Shown piece after piece: positions 10,216-21,509 of a stretch of 64,000 nucleotides of DNA. Numbering within the stretch: the first letter of the stretch is position 1; every line of letters starts with the position of its first letter. Made by a program: the position numbers and the translations under genes. Below the pieces are notes generated by a model. The model ran no database searches, was not told where the DNA came from, and saw only the letters and a program-made list of their open reading frames with translations. The stretch comes from Dysidea avara (lineage: Eukaryota > Porifera > Demospongiae > Dictyoceratida > Dysideidae). The stretch is taken from contig NC_089275.1 in the NCBI RefSeq assembly GCF_963678975.1, forward strand, positions 38,230,819-38,294,818. The letters run 5' to 3'.

Positions 10216-11185
10216 GGTGTAAAAACACGGTGATTTTCGTGCATTTTTGAAGCGCCCACAATATTACGTAGTGATACCAACAAAAAACGGTCTGCTAATT
10301 ACGCACATACCTCTAAGGAATACTCCACCTTATTTTCAAGACTATAGTTGCAGCGGATACGTGGGCCCAGCACTGTTTCTGAACCCGGTTCGACATTTTT
10401 CTCAATGCATAATGTTTTGTGGGATTCACCCGTTACCAAGACTATGGGAATTCAACTTAAACTAATTAGTCTGAACAAAAAACGGTCTGGAACATTGTGT
10501 ACATGAATAATACTTCAGTAATTCGAGGGAATTGTACGAAGAGTTGTTATCCTCGAGCGGGCCATTCAGTTTTAAAGACAAGAGTTAAGGAAAGCCGCTT
10601 CGAGAAAGTGCCGCGTGAGCAATATAGTTTAGAATAGCTTTGTTCTAGTTTCTGTAGGCCTATATAAGTTTCCTAAGCCAACGCTTAGTGAGTTTCTCGT
10701 ACGTTTTTGAACTTACCATGTCGGTAGATATGCGGAATTCCGCTAAAATCAGTAAATTTTATTAGGTTCGCAATCCCAATGGCTAATTTCAGTGTAGAGA
10801 AGTCACGCGAGCAGCAGATGGGGCACGTGACCGATCATGCCGTTAGTCTGGCGCCGCCCGCCCCTTTGCATAAAGCGAAGTGGCCGGCGGCGCCAGACAA
10901 GTCCCAAGTGTGGCAAGGGCTATGTTATATTATAGTAGTAGCCATGTTACCATTTTTTTATCGTAATTTCGCTCTTACCGTGTTCCTAGGATTAGGAAAC
11001 CTCCGGAAAACCGCCTCTAGGATTAGGTACAGCACCCTTAGGATTAGGAACAGCGCTTGGGAAGTAGCGCAAGTAGGATTAGGACAACGTTTTAAACATT
11101 AGGTTAGGGTTGGGCTGGTTAGGGTATGGGTTAGTATTATTATAATTTTATTATAGTGATAATAAATTAAGTATGGCAAAAAAGA
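10216..11185. other. Upstream flank of caspase-like gene; short repeats only
   Basis: Displaced by the P-like insertion from the caspase-like promoter. It contains a perfect 13-bp stem hairpin (GTCTGGCGCCGCC at ~10847 with its complement at ~10888) around CCCCTTTGCATAAAG, a related copy of which is at 12603-12660. Four TAGGATTAGG boxes lie between 10987 and 11083, followed by TTAGGTTAGGGTTGGG. No gene is supported. Confidence 0.45.
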
Positions 11186-11187
11186 AC

Positions 11188-11275
11188 AGCAGCCGGTTGG
11201 CAGCTAGCACCGTTGTTAGGAATGCTGCTCTTCATGCTAGAGGTCCGTGGTTCGAATGCCCTTTGTGACAACTTT
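11188..11275 (+). repeat. tRNA-derived sequence (SINE head candidate)
   Basis: CCGGTTGGCAGCTAGCAC resembles a pol III A box region and GTCCGTGGTTCGAATGCC a B box, about 50 bases apart, followed by a T run. It does not fold into a clean cloverleaf by eye, so a tRNA-derived repeat is more likely than a functional tRNA gene. Confidence 0.4.
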
Positions 11276-12158
11276 TTCTTTCATTTTTCATATCTTTTGG
11301 TGTAATGGTAACATACTGTACCTAACGCTTCCAATGTGTATCGAGTTTGGCCTTGAAGTTGCTTAAAGACCACTGAGGCGAGGACCACGCAAGCACTTGC
11401 AAAGTTTTAATTCATGTCCTCTGGTAATTCCTGATGATTGTGTGAGTAAATCGTTGACATCGATGTCCTCATGACACCTCGATAAATCTGCTGTAAAACT
11501 CAACTCTGAACCTATTATTACTTAAAAATAAGAGTTGTGATCAACATGTCCTGCTACTTAAGAACTCAGGAGCTCAGTATACTGTTCACACAAGGGGTAG
11601 TCGCTTCCATACTGCACTTGAGACCAGGATCAGAATTTTGACTATGCCTTGATTGCTTGATTTCACGTATGAAAGAGCCTTGATTCATGATAGTTAACTG
11701 TAAAAACCTAGTAAATTGTCATGCTGTTATAAGTTAACGTTTGAAAGGTGCCTGATCACTTTTTCGAAAGTCTTGATAGATTCACTGTACAAAAGCTCCT
11801 TGATAACTCTGTGAGGTGTGTATACATGAAACTCAGAAGTGATCTTGCATGGCCAGCCCACTATCTTTCCTATTGTGTGCTGGGTTGTAACCACCCTACA
11901 CAAACAATAGGTAGTGGTCTGGTTATACAAGATTTGCTTGAGATTTCAGCTGGTCACTATATAATTGTTTCAATCTAGCTAATTTAATTTAACATAACTT
12001 TTGCTTATGTTTCAATTTTAAGTTTTAAGCTAATTAGTAATACATAATAACTAATATTACAGTATACCTCATGTAACACTACAGGTCAGCTGGTGGAGAA
12101 GGCCAGACTTAAGAAGCCACTGAAAGTTACAGAGTTTGAAGCATACAACAGTCATGGA

Positions 12159-12569
12159 TAGGCACCAGCCTATTATGCTGGCATAATTTTGAGCATAATA
12201 GGTGCCTGAATGCATCAAGCATAATGCTAGGAAGCATAATAGGCAGAATAATTATGTCATACTGTAAGCAAAGATACATACCACTGATAAAGGTGGACAG
12301 AACAGTTGATGCCACAGTGAAGCATAGTTATTTGACATGACTATTATTATAGTTTACAATGCAGCCAAATTCTTAATGCACAATGAGCATTAACTTTTAC
12401 ATTTAACCAGTTATTCATAAGCCAAAGTTTATCATTATCCATTAGAAAGTAACAAAACATGGGAACTGCAGAAAAAATTGAGCATAATTATGAGCATAAT
12501 AGGCAAAAAATTTGAGCACTTCAGCATAGCATAATAGGCAAAATTAAAAGCATAATAGGCTGGTGCCTA
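12159..12569. mobile_element. hAT-type MITE with 8-bp duplication GTCATGGA
   Basis: The ends TAGGCACCAGCCTATTATGC and GCATAATAGGCTGGTGCCTA (one mismatch region) are reverse complements. GTCATGGA stands at 12151-12158 and again at 12570-12577. The interior repeats AGCATAATAGGC many times in both directions. An 8-bp duplication fits hAT. Confidence 0.8.
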
Positions 12570-12589
12570 GTCATGGATGCAAATCTTTT

Positions 12590-12975
12590 GGGGTTGGGTG
12601 TAGTCTGGTGGCACCCGCTCTTTTGCATAAAGACCTTACTCAAGGCATGGGCACCACCAAACTAGGTTGGGAGCATGCCCCCATGGAAAATTTTCAGTAG
12701 GAATGCGATCAGAAGTCTCAATAAAGATCATTATATATCTATTATTTGTCATTAGTATGTCAATGATGTAATGATATGCATTGCCTATTGTTTATTGCTC
12801 TGCATGCTGACTCAAATAATTGATAGTGTAGTAACAATGAAATTGATCTCTACAAAGTTTGCATGTTACTTGCATCATAATATGATCAGCAACATGTTGT
12901 AAGGGTAGGTATGGCCCTTGAATCCTTATGACTGTGTAATGGCTACTGTATCTATATGAATGTGTGTATCTGAGA
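12590..12975. repeat. Dispersed repeat shared with 25030-25515
   Basis: Both stretches share AATTGATAGT(A/G)TAGTAACA, then GCAACATGTTGTAAGGGTAG and AATCCTTATGACTGTGT in the same order. The left end here (AGTCTGGTGGCACCCGCTC, TTTGCATAAAG) also resembles the hairpin near 10847. Confidence 0.5.
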
Positions 12976-14044
12976 ATGGTATTATTTTATATTCCAAGTC
13001 ACTATAAGTTACTTTGTCACCAAACAGAAATTGTGCTAATTAATGTAACACCCAATTGCAATTGTAAGCAAGATGCACAGAATCTTACAGCACATATCAG
13101 TTTATCTTTACACAATCTACAGTGGCATAAGAGCCAACACAGAACCTTGAGGGATGCTGCTATAGGTGCTGGTCTTACTGTATGGCTATTTACTAGGTAT
13201 ACAACTGGATGTTTTCTGTTGAAAAAAATTTATTGTAAGAGATTAAATACAAGCCTTGTGTCAAAGACTTTCTAAAAATTCAAGTAGATTACATTGATAG
13301 AACAGCCATTACCAATAATGAGTAAGATGGTACAATACCTCATTATACCTGCAATAGCTGGAACATGATCTCATTGTTAAAGAGATGTTAAACTGGTTAT
13401 CTAGGTCATATACATACATCCATTATTTACTATGCAATAAATCTAGTTTTTTAAGGTTATGAGTGCACATATAGACAATGTTAGTTGCTGACGAGTATAA
13501 ACAAAAAACTGTAAGCTACATCAACATCATTTCATTTAGGTATAGCTACAGTAGTCTCCTAGAAATACAGCGTCTTACCATCAGTGGTTATTTCGCCACA
13601 ACATGGGGTATCACAAGTGTTTATATATTATATATATAGAGATCACAAAAGGTTTGCATTGAAAATTATACATGACTAGTAAACTAGTCCTTATAGGTAG
13701 CTAGATGACCCACACTCTCAAATTTCTTGACTGCTCTATTAGAGTATTATTTTCAGTGGCAGCAATGTTGAAAAGTGTTCTTAGACGTAATTCAACTAAC
13801 ATGTCGACACATAATTATAATCTGCAACAGTCATTTTACACTGGTGGTTTCTATTCCTGCCTCCATTTCAGTCCTGTTCCAGGTTTTTTACCATTGTCTC
13901 AAAGTTATTGTTGTCTATGTCTCCAGCTAGACAATATGCTCTGGTAGCATTATCATGCAGTAGCTGGCACATGTCTGCAAACCTAGCCATGGAAACATCG
14001 TAAACAAATGAGTGGCATTGCTATAGCTATCTCAAATGTGTAGC
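12976..14044. other. No gene seen
   Basis: Short frames without domain content. One copy of the dispersed motif GACTGCTCTATTAGAGTA lies at 13729-13746. Confidence 0.4.
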
Positions 14045-14439
14045 ATATTAGCAAGAGTTAATAATAAGAGATTAGAGTGTCTAACGCCGTCTAGAAGTTA
14101 AACGGCTTCCTTTCCGCGTAACGTACAGACTGGCTAGTATATTTTCGCATTTAACCACAAAGACTATCCCAGACACAAGGGCGTGCGTTCAATGTTCAAG
14201 TTCACCACGAAGAACACATGGAGCATTGTTCTGTAGCCTCTGTTGTGTAAAGAAGCGTGGCTGTTAACCTCGAACATAACTCTGGGGAGCGCGTCTGAGA
14301 AACCAATAACACTGAACTGAAGCTAGGCGGAGTATCGCTTCGAATTTTCACTGCTTCGCCACTATTACCCCGAGTGTTACCCTACCTCTGAGCATTCTTC
14401 AATTGAAGGAGCACTGTTCCCTGTACGTACCAGCTCAGT

Positions 14440-15627
14440 CTTTGGTTCAGTCTTCGAACTGATATTAGCTGTAAATGATTTTGCTGAAACCTTGAACAAT
14501 GGAGAGCAGTCTGATGTAATATTTTTAGATTTTTCAAAAGCATTTGACAAAGTGTCCCATTACCATCTATTTCACAAGCTCCATCATTATGGCATTCGAG
14601 GAGATATACTAGATTGGATAAAGAACTTTATGTTAAACAGATCTCAATGTGTAGTAGTTGACGGTCAACAAAGTGACCTGACTGGAGTATCATCTGGTGT
14701 TCCTCAGGGGACAGTCCTCGCTCCCCTATTATTCCTTTGCTTCATTAATGACCTGCCTAATAGAATTACATCCAAGATAAAACTTTATGCTGATGACGTG
14801 TTATTGTATACTATGATTCATTCCCAAGATGACTGTCACAGATTACAACAGGATCTTAACACTTTAGAACAATTCGTAGCTGACTGGAAAATGTCATTCA
14901 ACTTACAAAAATGTGAATTTCTTAGAATCACTAACAAGAAGCACCCAATATTAGCTCAATATACACTGCAAAGTAAAACTATAAAAGAGGTAACACATGC
15001 TAAGTATGTAGGTGTAACTATCAACAAAAACTTATCCTGGTCAGAATACATTAAACAAATTACTAAAAAGGCCAATAACACCAAATGCTTCTTGCAACGT
15101 AACTTGAGCAAGTGTCCTCTCCAAGTCAAAAGTAACTGCTACAAAGTCCTGATTAAACCTATCTTAGAATATGCAGCCACAGTCTGGTCACCCCACACGC
15201 GAAGAGACATTGATGCCATAGAAAATGTCCAAAGACGAGCAGCACGGTTTGCATTTAACAACTATTCTAGATATTCCAGCATCACTGAAATGCTATCTAA
15301 CCTTAATTGGCCCACCTTAGCCAGATGCAGAAACGAACAGAAGGCTACAATGTTATTTAAAATTATATCTCACCAAATCGATATTAATGCTGATGATTTC
15401 CTAATCCTAACCTACATCACACCAGAGGCCATGATAAGAGATTTTTAACCCCAATGACTAGAATTGACTGTTATAAATTTTCTTTTTTTCCCCTCTGCAA
15501 TCAATATTTGGAATTCCTTACCCCAACACGTGATTGATTTAACAGAGATTGACCAATTCAAGCACAACCTAGCTGGACTAGTAACTGTTTAGTAATTTAT
15601 CAATGTGTGTATATGGTCTTGTGTATA
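14440..15627 (+). mobile_element. 5'-truncated CR1/L2-like LINE, reverse transcriptase part
   Basis: The frame 14492-15448 carries the RT palm and thumb: DVIFLDFSKAFDKVSHYHL, SSGVPQGTVLAPLLFLCFIN, KLYADDVLLYT (YADD intact), then YVGVTINKNLSWSEYI, KPILEYAATVWSPHTRRDID and ENVQRRAARFAFNNYSRYSS. This C-terminal pattern is typical of CR1/L2-group LINEs. The 5' end (endonuclease and fingers) is missing. The last ~30 codons are frameshifted: PRTRIDCYKF-like sequence continues after the stop. Its 3' tail is displaced to 21138-21235 by the insert starting near 15628. Confidence 0.8.
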
Positions 15628-15629
15628 GT

Positions 15630-15954
15630 AAATCTAATCCAAAACAGCCAAGCTGTAAAAAAAGTGTGCGGCCCTCAGAAAGGCTATGGTGAAAAAAGAT
15701 GTGAAATCCAAGGTGGCGGCCAAGAAATGGCTGTGATGGTAGGTTAATGGTAAAAATTTTAATAATGACAATTCAGGTAAATTTTGTGAAGCGGCACAAA
15801 AATTCACCTGAATTGTCGTTATTAAAATTTTTACCATTAACCTACCATCACAGCCATTTCTTGGCCGCCACCTTGGATTTCACATCTTTTTTCACCATAG
15901 CCTTTCTGAGGGCCGCACACTTTTTTTACAGCTTGGCTGTTTTGGATTAGATTT
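15630..15954. repeat. Giant palindrome, two arms of ~155 bp
   Basis: The left arm from AAATCTAATCCAAAACAGCC and the right arm ending GGCTGTTTTGGATTAGATTT are reverse complements with only a few mismatches, around a short spacer near AAGCGGC (15790). It would fold into a ~155-bp hairpin. The nearly identical small frames on both strands are a consequence of the palindrome and not genes. Confidence 0.9.
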
Positions 15955-16199
15955 CATTTCTTTTTGTATTTGTATACCCCAAAGCCGGCCTATGGCCAGC
16001 TTTGGGACTTTTTTAACCTATGTTTTTTTCTTTACTACAGGAAGACGAAAAGATGAAGTAGATGTACTTTAAATATTTTATCAGTAAATGTACAAATTAT
16101 ATATAAAATACATATGTGATCGGATTTGCGAAAAGGGGTCTTCCACACACATCCAATTTGCCAACTTTGACAATTGATAACTTCAGATTGGAAAGAGCT

Positions 16200-19100
16200 A
16201 TTGCCTTGAAATTTGGACAGTGGTGATTTCTTTGCAGCTGAACTCTCTACATGATAGTTTCTTTGTAGCTGAACTCTCTACAAGGTAATTTCTTCTAGCT
16301 GATCTCTCTACAGGGAGATTTTTTGTAGCTGAACTATCTACAAGGTAACTTCTTCTAGCTGATCTCTCTACAGGGTGATTTGTTTGTAGCTGAATTCTTT
16401 ACAGGTGATTTGTTTGCAGCTGAGCTCTTTACAGAATGGTTTCTTTGTAGCTGAACTCTCTACAAAGTAACTTCTTCTAACTGATCTTTCTACAGGGTGA
16501 TTTGTTTGTAGCTGAACTATCTACAAAGTAACTTCTTCTAGCTGATCTCTCTACAGGGAGATTTGTTTGTAGCTGAACTCTCTACAGGTGATTTGTATGT
16601 AGCTGAATTCTGTACAGGTGATTTGTTTGTAGCTGAATTCTGTACAGGTGGTTTCTTTGTAGCTGAACTCTCTAAAAGGTAACTTCTTCTAACTGATCTT
16701 TCTACAGGGCAATTTGTTTCTGGCAGAATTTTCTACAGGGTGATTTCTATGCAGCTGAACTCTCTACATGATGGTTTCTTTGTAGCTGAACACTCTACAA
16801 TGTAATTTCTTCTAACTGATCTCTCTACAGGGTGATTTGTTTGTAGCTGAACTATCTACAAGGTAATTTCTTCTAGCTGATCTCTCTACAGGATGATTTG
16901 TTCGTAGCTGAATTCTGTACAGGTGATTTGTTTGCAGCTGAGCTCTTTACAGAATGGTTTCTTTGTAGCTGAACTCTCTACAAGGTAACTTTTCTAGCTG
17001 ATGTCTCTACAAGGTAGCTAGTTTGTAGCTGAACTCTCTACATGGTGGTTTCTTTGTAACAGAACTTTCTACAAGGTGACTTCTTCTAGCTGATCTTTCA
17101 ATAGGGTGATTTGTTTGTAGCTTCACTCTCTACAAGGTAACTTCTTCTAGCTGATCTCTCTACAGGGAGATCTGTTTGTAACTGAACTTTCTAAATGATG
17201 GTTTCTTTGTAGCTGAACTCTCTACAAGTTAACTTCTTCTAGCTGATCTCTCTGCAGGGTGATTTGTTTGTAGCTGAATTCTGTACAGGTGATTTGTTTG
17301 CAGCTGAGCTCTTTGCAGAATGGTTTCTTTGTAGCTGAACTCTCTACAAGGTAACTTCTTCTAACTGATCTTTCTACGGGGCAATTTGTTTCTGGCAGAA
17401 TTTTCTACAAGGTGATTTCTTTGCAGCTGAACTCTCTACATGGTGTTTTCTTTGTAGCTGAACTCTCTACAAGGTAACTTCTTCTAGCTGATCTCTCTAC
17501 AGGGTAACTTGTTCGTAGCTGAACGATCTACAAGGTAACTTCTTCTAGCTGATCTCTCTACAGGGTAACTTGTTCGTAGCTGAACGATCTACAAGGTAAC
17601 TTCTTCTAGCTGATCTCTCTACAGGGAGATTTGTTTGTAGCTGAACTCTCTACAGGTGATTTGTTTGAAGCTGAACTCTCTAAATGATGGTTTCTTTGTA
17701 GATGAACTCTCTACAAGTTAACTTCTTCTAGCTGATCTCTCTACATGGTGATTTGTTTGTAGCTGAACTGTCTACAAGGTAACTTCTTCTAACTGATCTT
17801 TCTACAGGGCAATTTATTCGTGGCAGAATTTTATACAGGGTGATTTCTTTGCAGCTGAACTCTCTACATGGTGGTTTCTTTGTTGCTGAACTATCTACAA
17901 GGTAACTTCTTCTAGCTGATCTCTCTACAGGGTGATTTGTTTGTAGCTGAACTATCTACAAGGTAACTTCTTCTAGCTGATCTCTCTACAGGGAGATTTT
18001 TTTGTAGCTGAACTCTCTACAGGTGATTTGTTTGAAGCTGAACTCTCTAAATGATGGTTTCTTTGTAGCTGAACTCTCTACAAGTTAACTTCTTCTAGCT
18101 GATCTCTCTACATGGTGATTTGTTTGTAGCTGAATTCTGTATAGGTGATTTGTTTGCAGCTTAGCTCTTTAAATAATGGTTTCTTTGTAGCTGAACTCTC
18201 TCAAGGTAACTTCTTCTAGCTGATGTCTTTACAGGGTCACTAGTTTGTAGCTGAATTCTCTACATGGTGGTTTCTTTGTAACTGAACTCTCTACAAGGTA
18301 ACTTTTTCTAGCTCATCTTTCTACAGGGTGATTTATTTGTAGCTGAATTCTGTACAGGTGGTTTGTTTGCAGCTGAGCTCTTTAAAGAATGGTTTCTTTG
18401 TAGCTGAACTCTCTACAAAGTAACTTCTTCTAGCTGATGTCTCTACAATGTCACTAGTTTGTAGCTGAGCTCTCTACATGGTGGTTTTTTTGTAAATGAA
18501 CTCTCTACAAGGTGACCTCTTCTAGCTGATCTTTCTACAGGGTGATTTGTTGAAGCTGAACTCTCTACAAGGTAACTTCTTCTAGCTGATCTCTCTACAG
18601 GTAGATTTGTTTGTAGCTGAACTCTCTACATGATGGTTTCTTTGTAGTTGAACTCTCTCAAGGTAATTTCTTCTAGCTGATGTCTTTACAGGGTCACTAG
18701 TTTGTAGCTGAATTCTCTACATGGTGGTTTCTTTGTAACTGAACTCTCTACAAGGTAACTTTTTCTAGCTCATCTTTCTACAAGGTGATTTATTTGTAGC
18801 TGAATTCTGTACAGGTGCTTTGTTTGCAGCTGAGCTCTTTAAAGAATGGTTTCTTTGTAGCTGAACTCTCTACAAGGTAACTTCGTCTAGCTGATGTCTC
18901 TACAAGGTCACTAGTTTGTAGCTGAGCTCTCTACATGGTGGTTTTTTTGTAACTGAACTCTCTACAAGGTGACCTCTTCTAGCTGATCTTTCTACAGGGT
19001 GATTTGTTTGAAGCTGAACTCTCTACAAGGTAACTTCTTCTAGCTGATCTCTCTACAGGGAGATTTGTTTGTAGCTGAACTCTCTATAAGGTGATTTGTT

Positions 19101-20340
19101 TGTAGTTGATCTTTCTGCAGGTTGATTTGTTTTAGCTGAACTCTCTACAGGCTGATTTTTTTGTAGCCGATCTCTCTACAGGGTAATTTGTTTGTAGCTG
19201 AACTCTCTACAAGTTGATTTGTGTGTAGCTGATCTCTCTGCAGGTTGATTTGTTTGTAGCCGATCTCTCTACAGGGCAATTTGTTTGTAGCTGATCTCTC
19301 TACAGGGTGATTTTTTGTAGCTGACCTCTCTTCAGGGTGATTTGTTTCTAGCTGATCTCTCTACAGGGTGATGTTTTGTAGCTGACCTCTCTTCAGGGTG
19401 ATTTGTTTCTAGCTGATTGCTCTACAGGTTGATTTGTTTGTAGATGAACTCTCTACAGGGTAATTTGCTTGTAGCTGAACTCCTTACTTTGTGTCTAGTT
19501 TGTAGCTGATCTCTCTACAGGGTGATTTGTTTGTAGCTGAACTCCTTACATTGTGTGTAGTTTGTAGCTGATCTCTCTACAGGGTGATTTGTTTGAAGCT
19601 GATCTCTGTAAAAGTTGATTTGTGTGTATATAGCTGATCTCTCTGCAGGTTGATTTGTTTGTAGCCGATCTCTCTACAGGTAATCTGTTTGTAGCTGAAC
19701 TCTCTATAAGGTGATTTGTTTGTAGCTGATCTCTCTGCAGGTTGATTTGTTTTAGCTGAACTCTCTACAGGGTGATTGCTTGTAGCTGAACTCCTTACAT
19801 TGTGTGTAGTTTCTAGCTGATGTCTCTACAGGGTGATTTTTTGTAGCTGAACTCTCTTCAGGGTGATTTGTTTCTAGCTGATCTCTCTACAGGTAGATTT
19901 GTGTTGATTTGTTCATTGCTGATCGCTCTAAAGGTAATTGATTTGTTGCAGTTGAACACCCTGCAAAGTGTTTTGTTTGTAGCTGATCACTCTAAAGGGT
20001 AATTTGTTTGTAGCTGAACTCTCTCCACAGTGACTTGTGTGTAGCAGAATTCTGTGCATCTGAATTCTCTAGAGAGTGACTTAATTGTAGCTTAATTCTC
20101 TACACAGTGCATGACTTGTTTATAGCTGAACTTTCTTCAGTGTGACTTGTAATGTTCTGAATCTCTATAGTGGTATATTTGCTTAACTCTCCACATGGTG
20201 ACTGTCTTCTTGCTGAACTGTCTATAAGATTAACTGTTTGCAGCTGAACTCCCTACAGAATAACTTGTGATGTAATAAAATTCTATAATGGAGTAAATAA
20301 ATTAGCCGAATGCTCTATTAGGGTGACTGTTCTATTAGAG
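16200..20340. repeat. Tandem array, ~31-34 bp monomer
   Basis: The monomer is close to TTTGTAGCTGAACTCTCTAC followed by AGGGTGATTTG. Alternating variants carry AAGGTAACTTCTTC then TAGCTGATCTCTCTACA, giving a higher-order pattern of several monomers. Each unit contains TGTAG-(9)-CTACA, so each can form a small stem-loop. Divergence rises toward the right edge. More than a hundred units are present by estimate. Confidence 0.9.
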
Positions 20341-21113
20341 TATCTCGATCTCGCATTTGCTACACGGAGTTGGCTTTCGAATCATAACTCAGTGGTTTGT
20401 AATCCGATTCTTCTGTACTACTGCAAGTACTTTCTATGAAGATTATTCCAGCTATACACCGATTTTCAGCTCATTGCTCTAAGCGGTTTGCCTAGTAGGC
20501 GTGAAAACTAATACTTTTTTATTCATAAAAATCGATCGCGTAATTGTGACACAGGTTGGGTTTTGTGTCATATCTCCGTGGTCTTTATCTCGATTCCTTT
20601 CAAACCACCAAAAGGCACTCCTACGATGGTTACTCCATCTACATAGCAATTTTCAACTCATTCCATGAAGCGGTTTACCCTGTAGGCGTGACAACAAATC
20701 GATCTTGTTTTACGCGAATAATCGGTCATAACGCCTGAACCATTCATCGGATTTGTACCAAATTTGATGCTAGGATTCGCCTTTGGACTCCCTTTCTGTG
20801 TGCCAAATTTCAAGGCGATCGGAGTACGCGTTTGCTTGTTATAGCAATTTTTGCAAGTGTGCGAAAAGACGAAGAAGAAGAAAAAAAAAAACGAAGAAAA
20901 AAAAACGAAACTTTGGCAGCTCGTATCTCGGAAATGGCTGGAGCGATTTCCTTCAAATTTGGAATGTAGACTCCCTTGGCTGGCGGGCAACTGTGTAGCA
21001 AATTTGGTTCCAATCAGATAAGTGATCACCGAGATACAAAGGTGTGAAAATGACGTTTTCGTTCTTCCTGTCAATATACTCACGGTGTGGCGCGCCGGCT
21101 TCTTGGGCCGCAC
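20341..21113. repeat. Unique tail of the satellite insert
   Basis: It contains pairs of internally repeated blocks (AGCGGTTTGCC...TAGGCGTGA near 20490 and AGCGGTTTACC...GTAGGCGTGA near 20670). It then holds an A/G-rich run (20865-20910) and a stretch ending GGTGTGGCGCGCCGGCTTC just before the terminal hairpin. No coding content is supported despite small frames on both strands. Confidence 0.5.
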
Positions 21114-21137
21114 GACACACTACCGTGTGTCTTGATA

Positions 21138-21235
21138 TTGTATAATTATATAAGTTTGTAATTGACAGTAGCAATTGTACCCTTTTTTGTGCACCATACT
21201 CTTTTGAGGTCTGCACAACAATCAATAATAATATT
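21138..21235 (+). mobile_element. Displaced 3' tail of the 14440 LINE
   Basis: TTTTTTGTGCACCATACTCT, TTTGAGGTCTGCACAACAATC and then AATAATAAT match the 3' ends of sister LINE copies at 54935-55030 and 27165-27260. This shows the material at 15628-21137 is an insertion into the LINE 3' UTR. Confidence 0.75.
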
Positions 21236-21509
21236 CTCGAGGATTCATCACGGTGTGGCTAAACTAATTCGACGGTAATGAAACGAACAAATACTAGAAG
21301 CCTATACATTACACGGAAAAGAAGCCATTTAACTTCTGCGCAATCATCTATTACAGGACTATACAGCGTTAGACACTCTCCTCTCTTATTATTAACTCTT
21401 GATATTAGTGTGGCTATCCATTCATGATAATAGGTTCAGTGAGGAAATGATAGTTTCTGACACATGTATAAAGCTAGTGCTCCAGTTAAATGCAACATAC
21501 AGTTTTTTG

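Larger units (their letters stand above)
15628..21137. mobile_element. Satellite-bearing insert inside the LINE (Helitron-like?)
   Basis: About 5.5 kb separating the LINE body from its 3' tail. It starts with a giant palindrome (15630-15954), holds a ~4.1-kb array of ~33-bp repeats, then ~770 bp of unique sequence. It ends in a hairpin GACACAC-TACC-GTGTGTC (21114-21131) followed by TTGATA. A terminal hairpin just before the 3' end plus an internal minisatellite recalls non-autonomous Helentron/HINE elements. The 3' end is not a canonical CTRR, so the class is unproven. Confidence 0.45.
14052..21401. mobile_element. CAAGAG-terminal element, 7.35 kb with nested insertions
   Basis: The termini CAAGAGTTAATAATAAGAG (14052) and CTCTTATTATTAACTCTTG (21401) are perfect 19-bp inverted repeats. 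Similarity continues inward (GTGTCTAACGC, AGAAGTTAAACGGCTTC against their complements near 21290-21385). The 7-bp duplication ATATTAG lies at 14045-14051 and 21402-21408. The interior holds a 5'-truncated LINE (about 14440-21235), itself interrupted by a satellite-bearing insert. I found no transposase for this family. A 31-bp micro-copy with the same termini is at 50590-50620. The superfamily is unknown to me. Confidence 0.75.

Noticed and set aside
11038-11136. Interstitial telomeric repeat (TAGGATTAGG boxes, TTAGGTTAGGG)
   Set aside because: Only irregular, widely spaced units occur; there is no run of perfect TTAGGG repeats.
15634-15950. Two nearly identical 67-codon frames on opposite strands
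   Set aside because: They are the two arms of one palindrome read in mirror image.
16200-20340. CRISPR-like array
   Set aside because: Monomers are contiguous and diverged without unique spacers, there are no cas genes, and the DNA is eukaryotic; this is a tandem satellite.
20556-21225. Overlapping small frames on both strands (60-151 codons)
   Set aside because: They overlap each other, span A/G runs and the terminal hairpin of a repeat insert, and show no domain.
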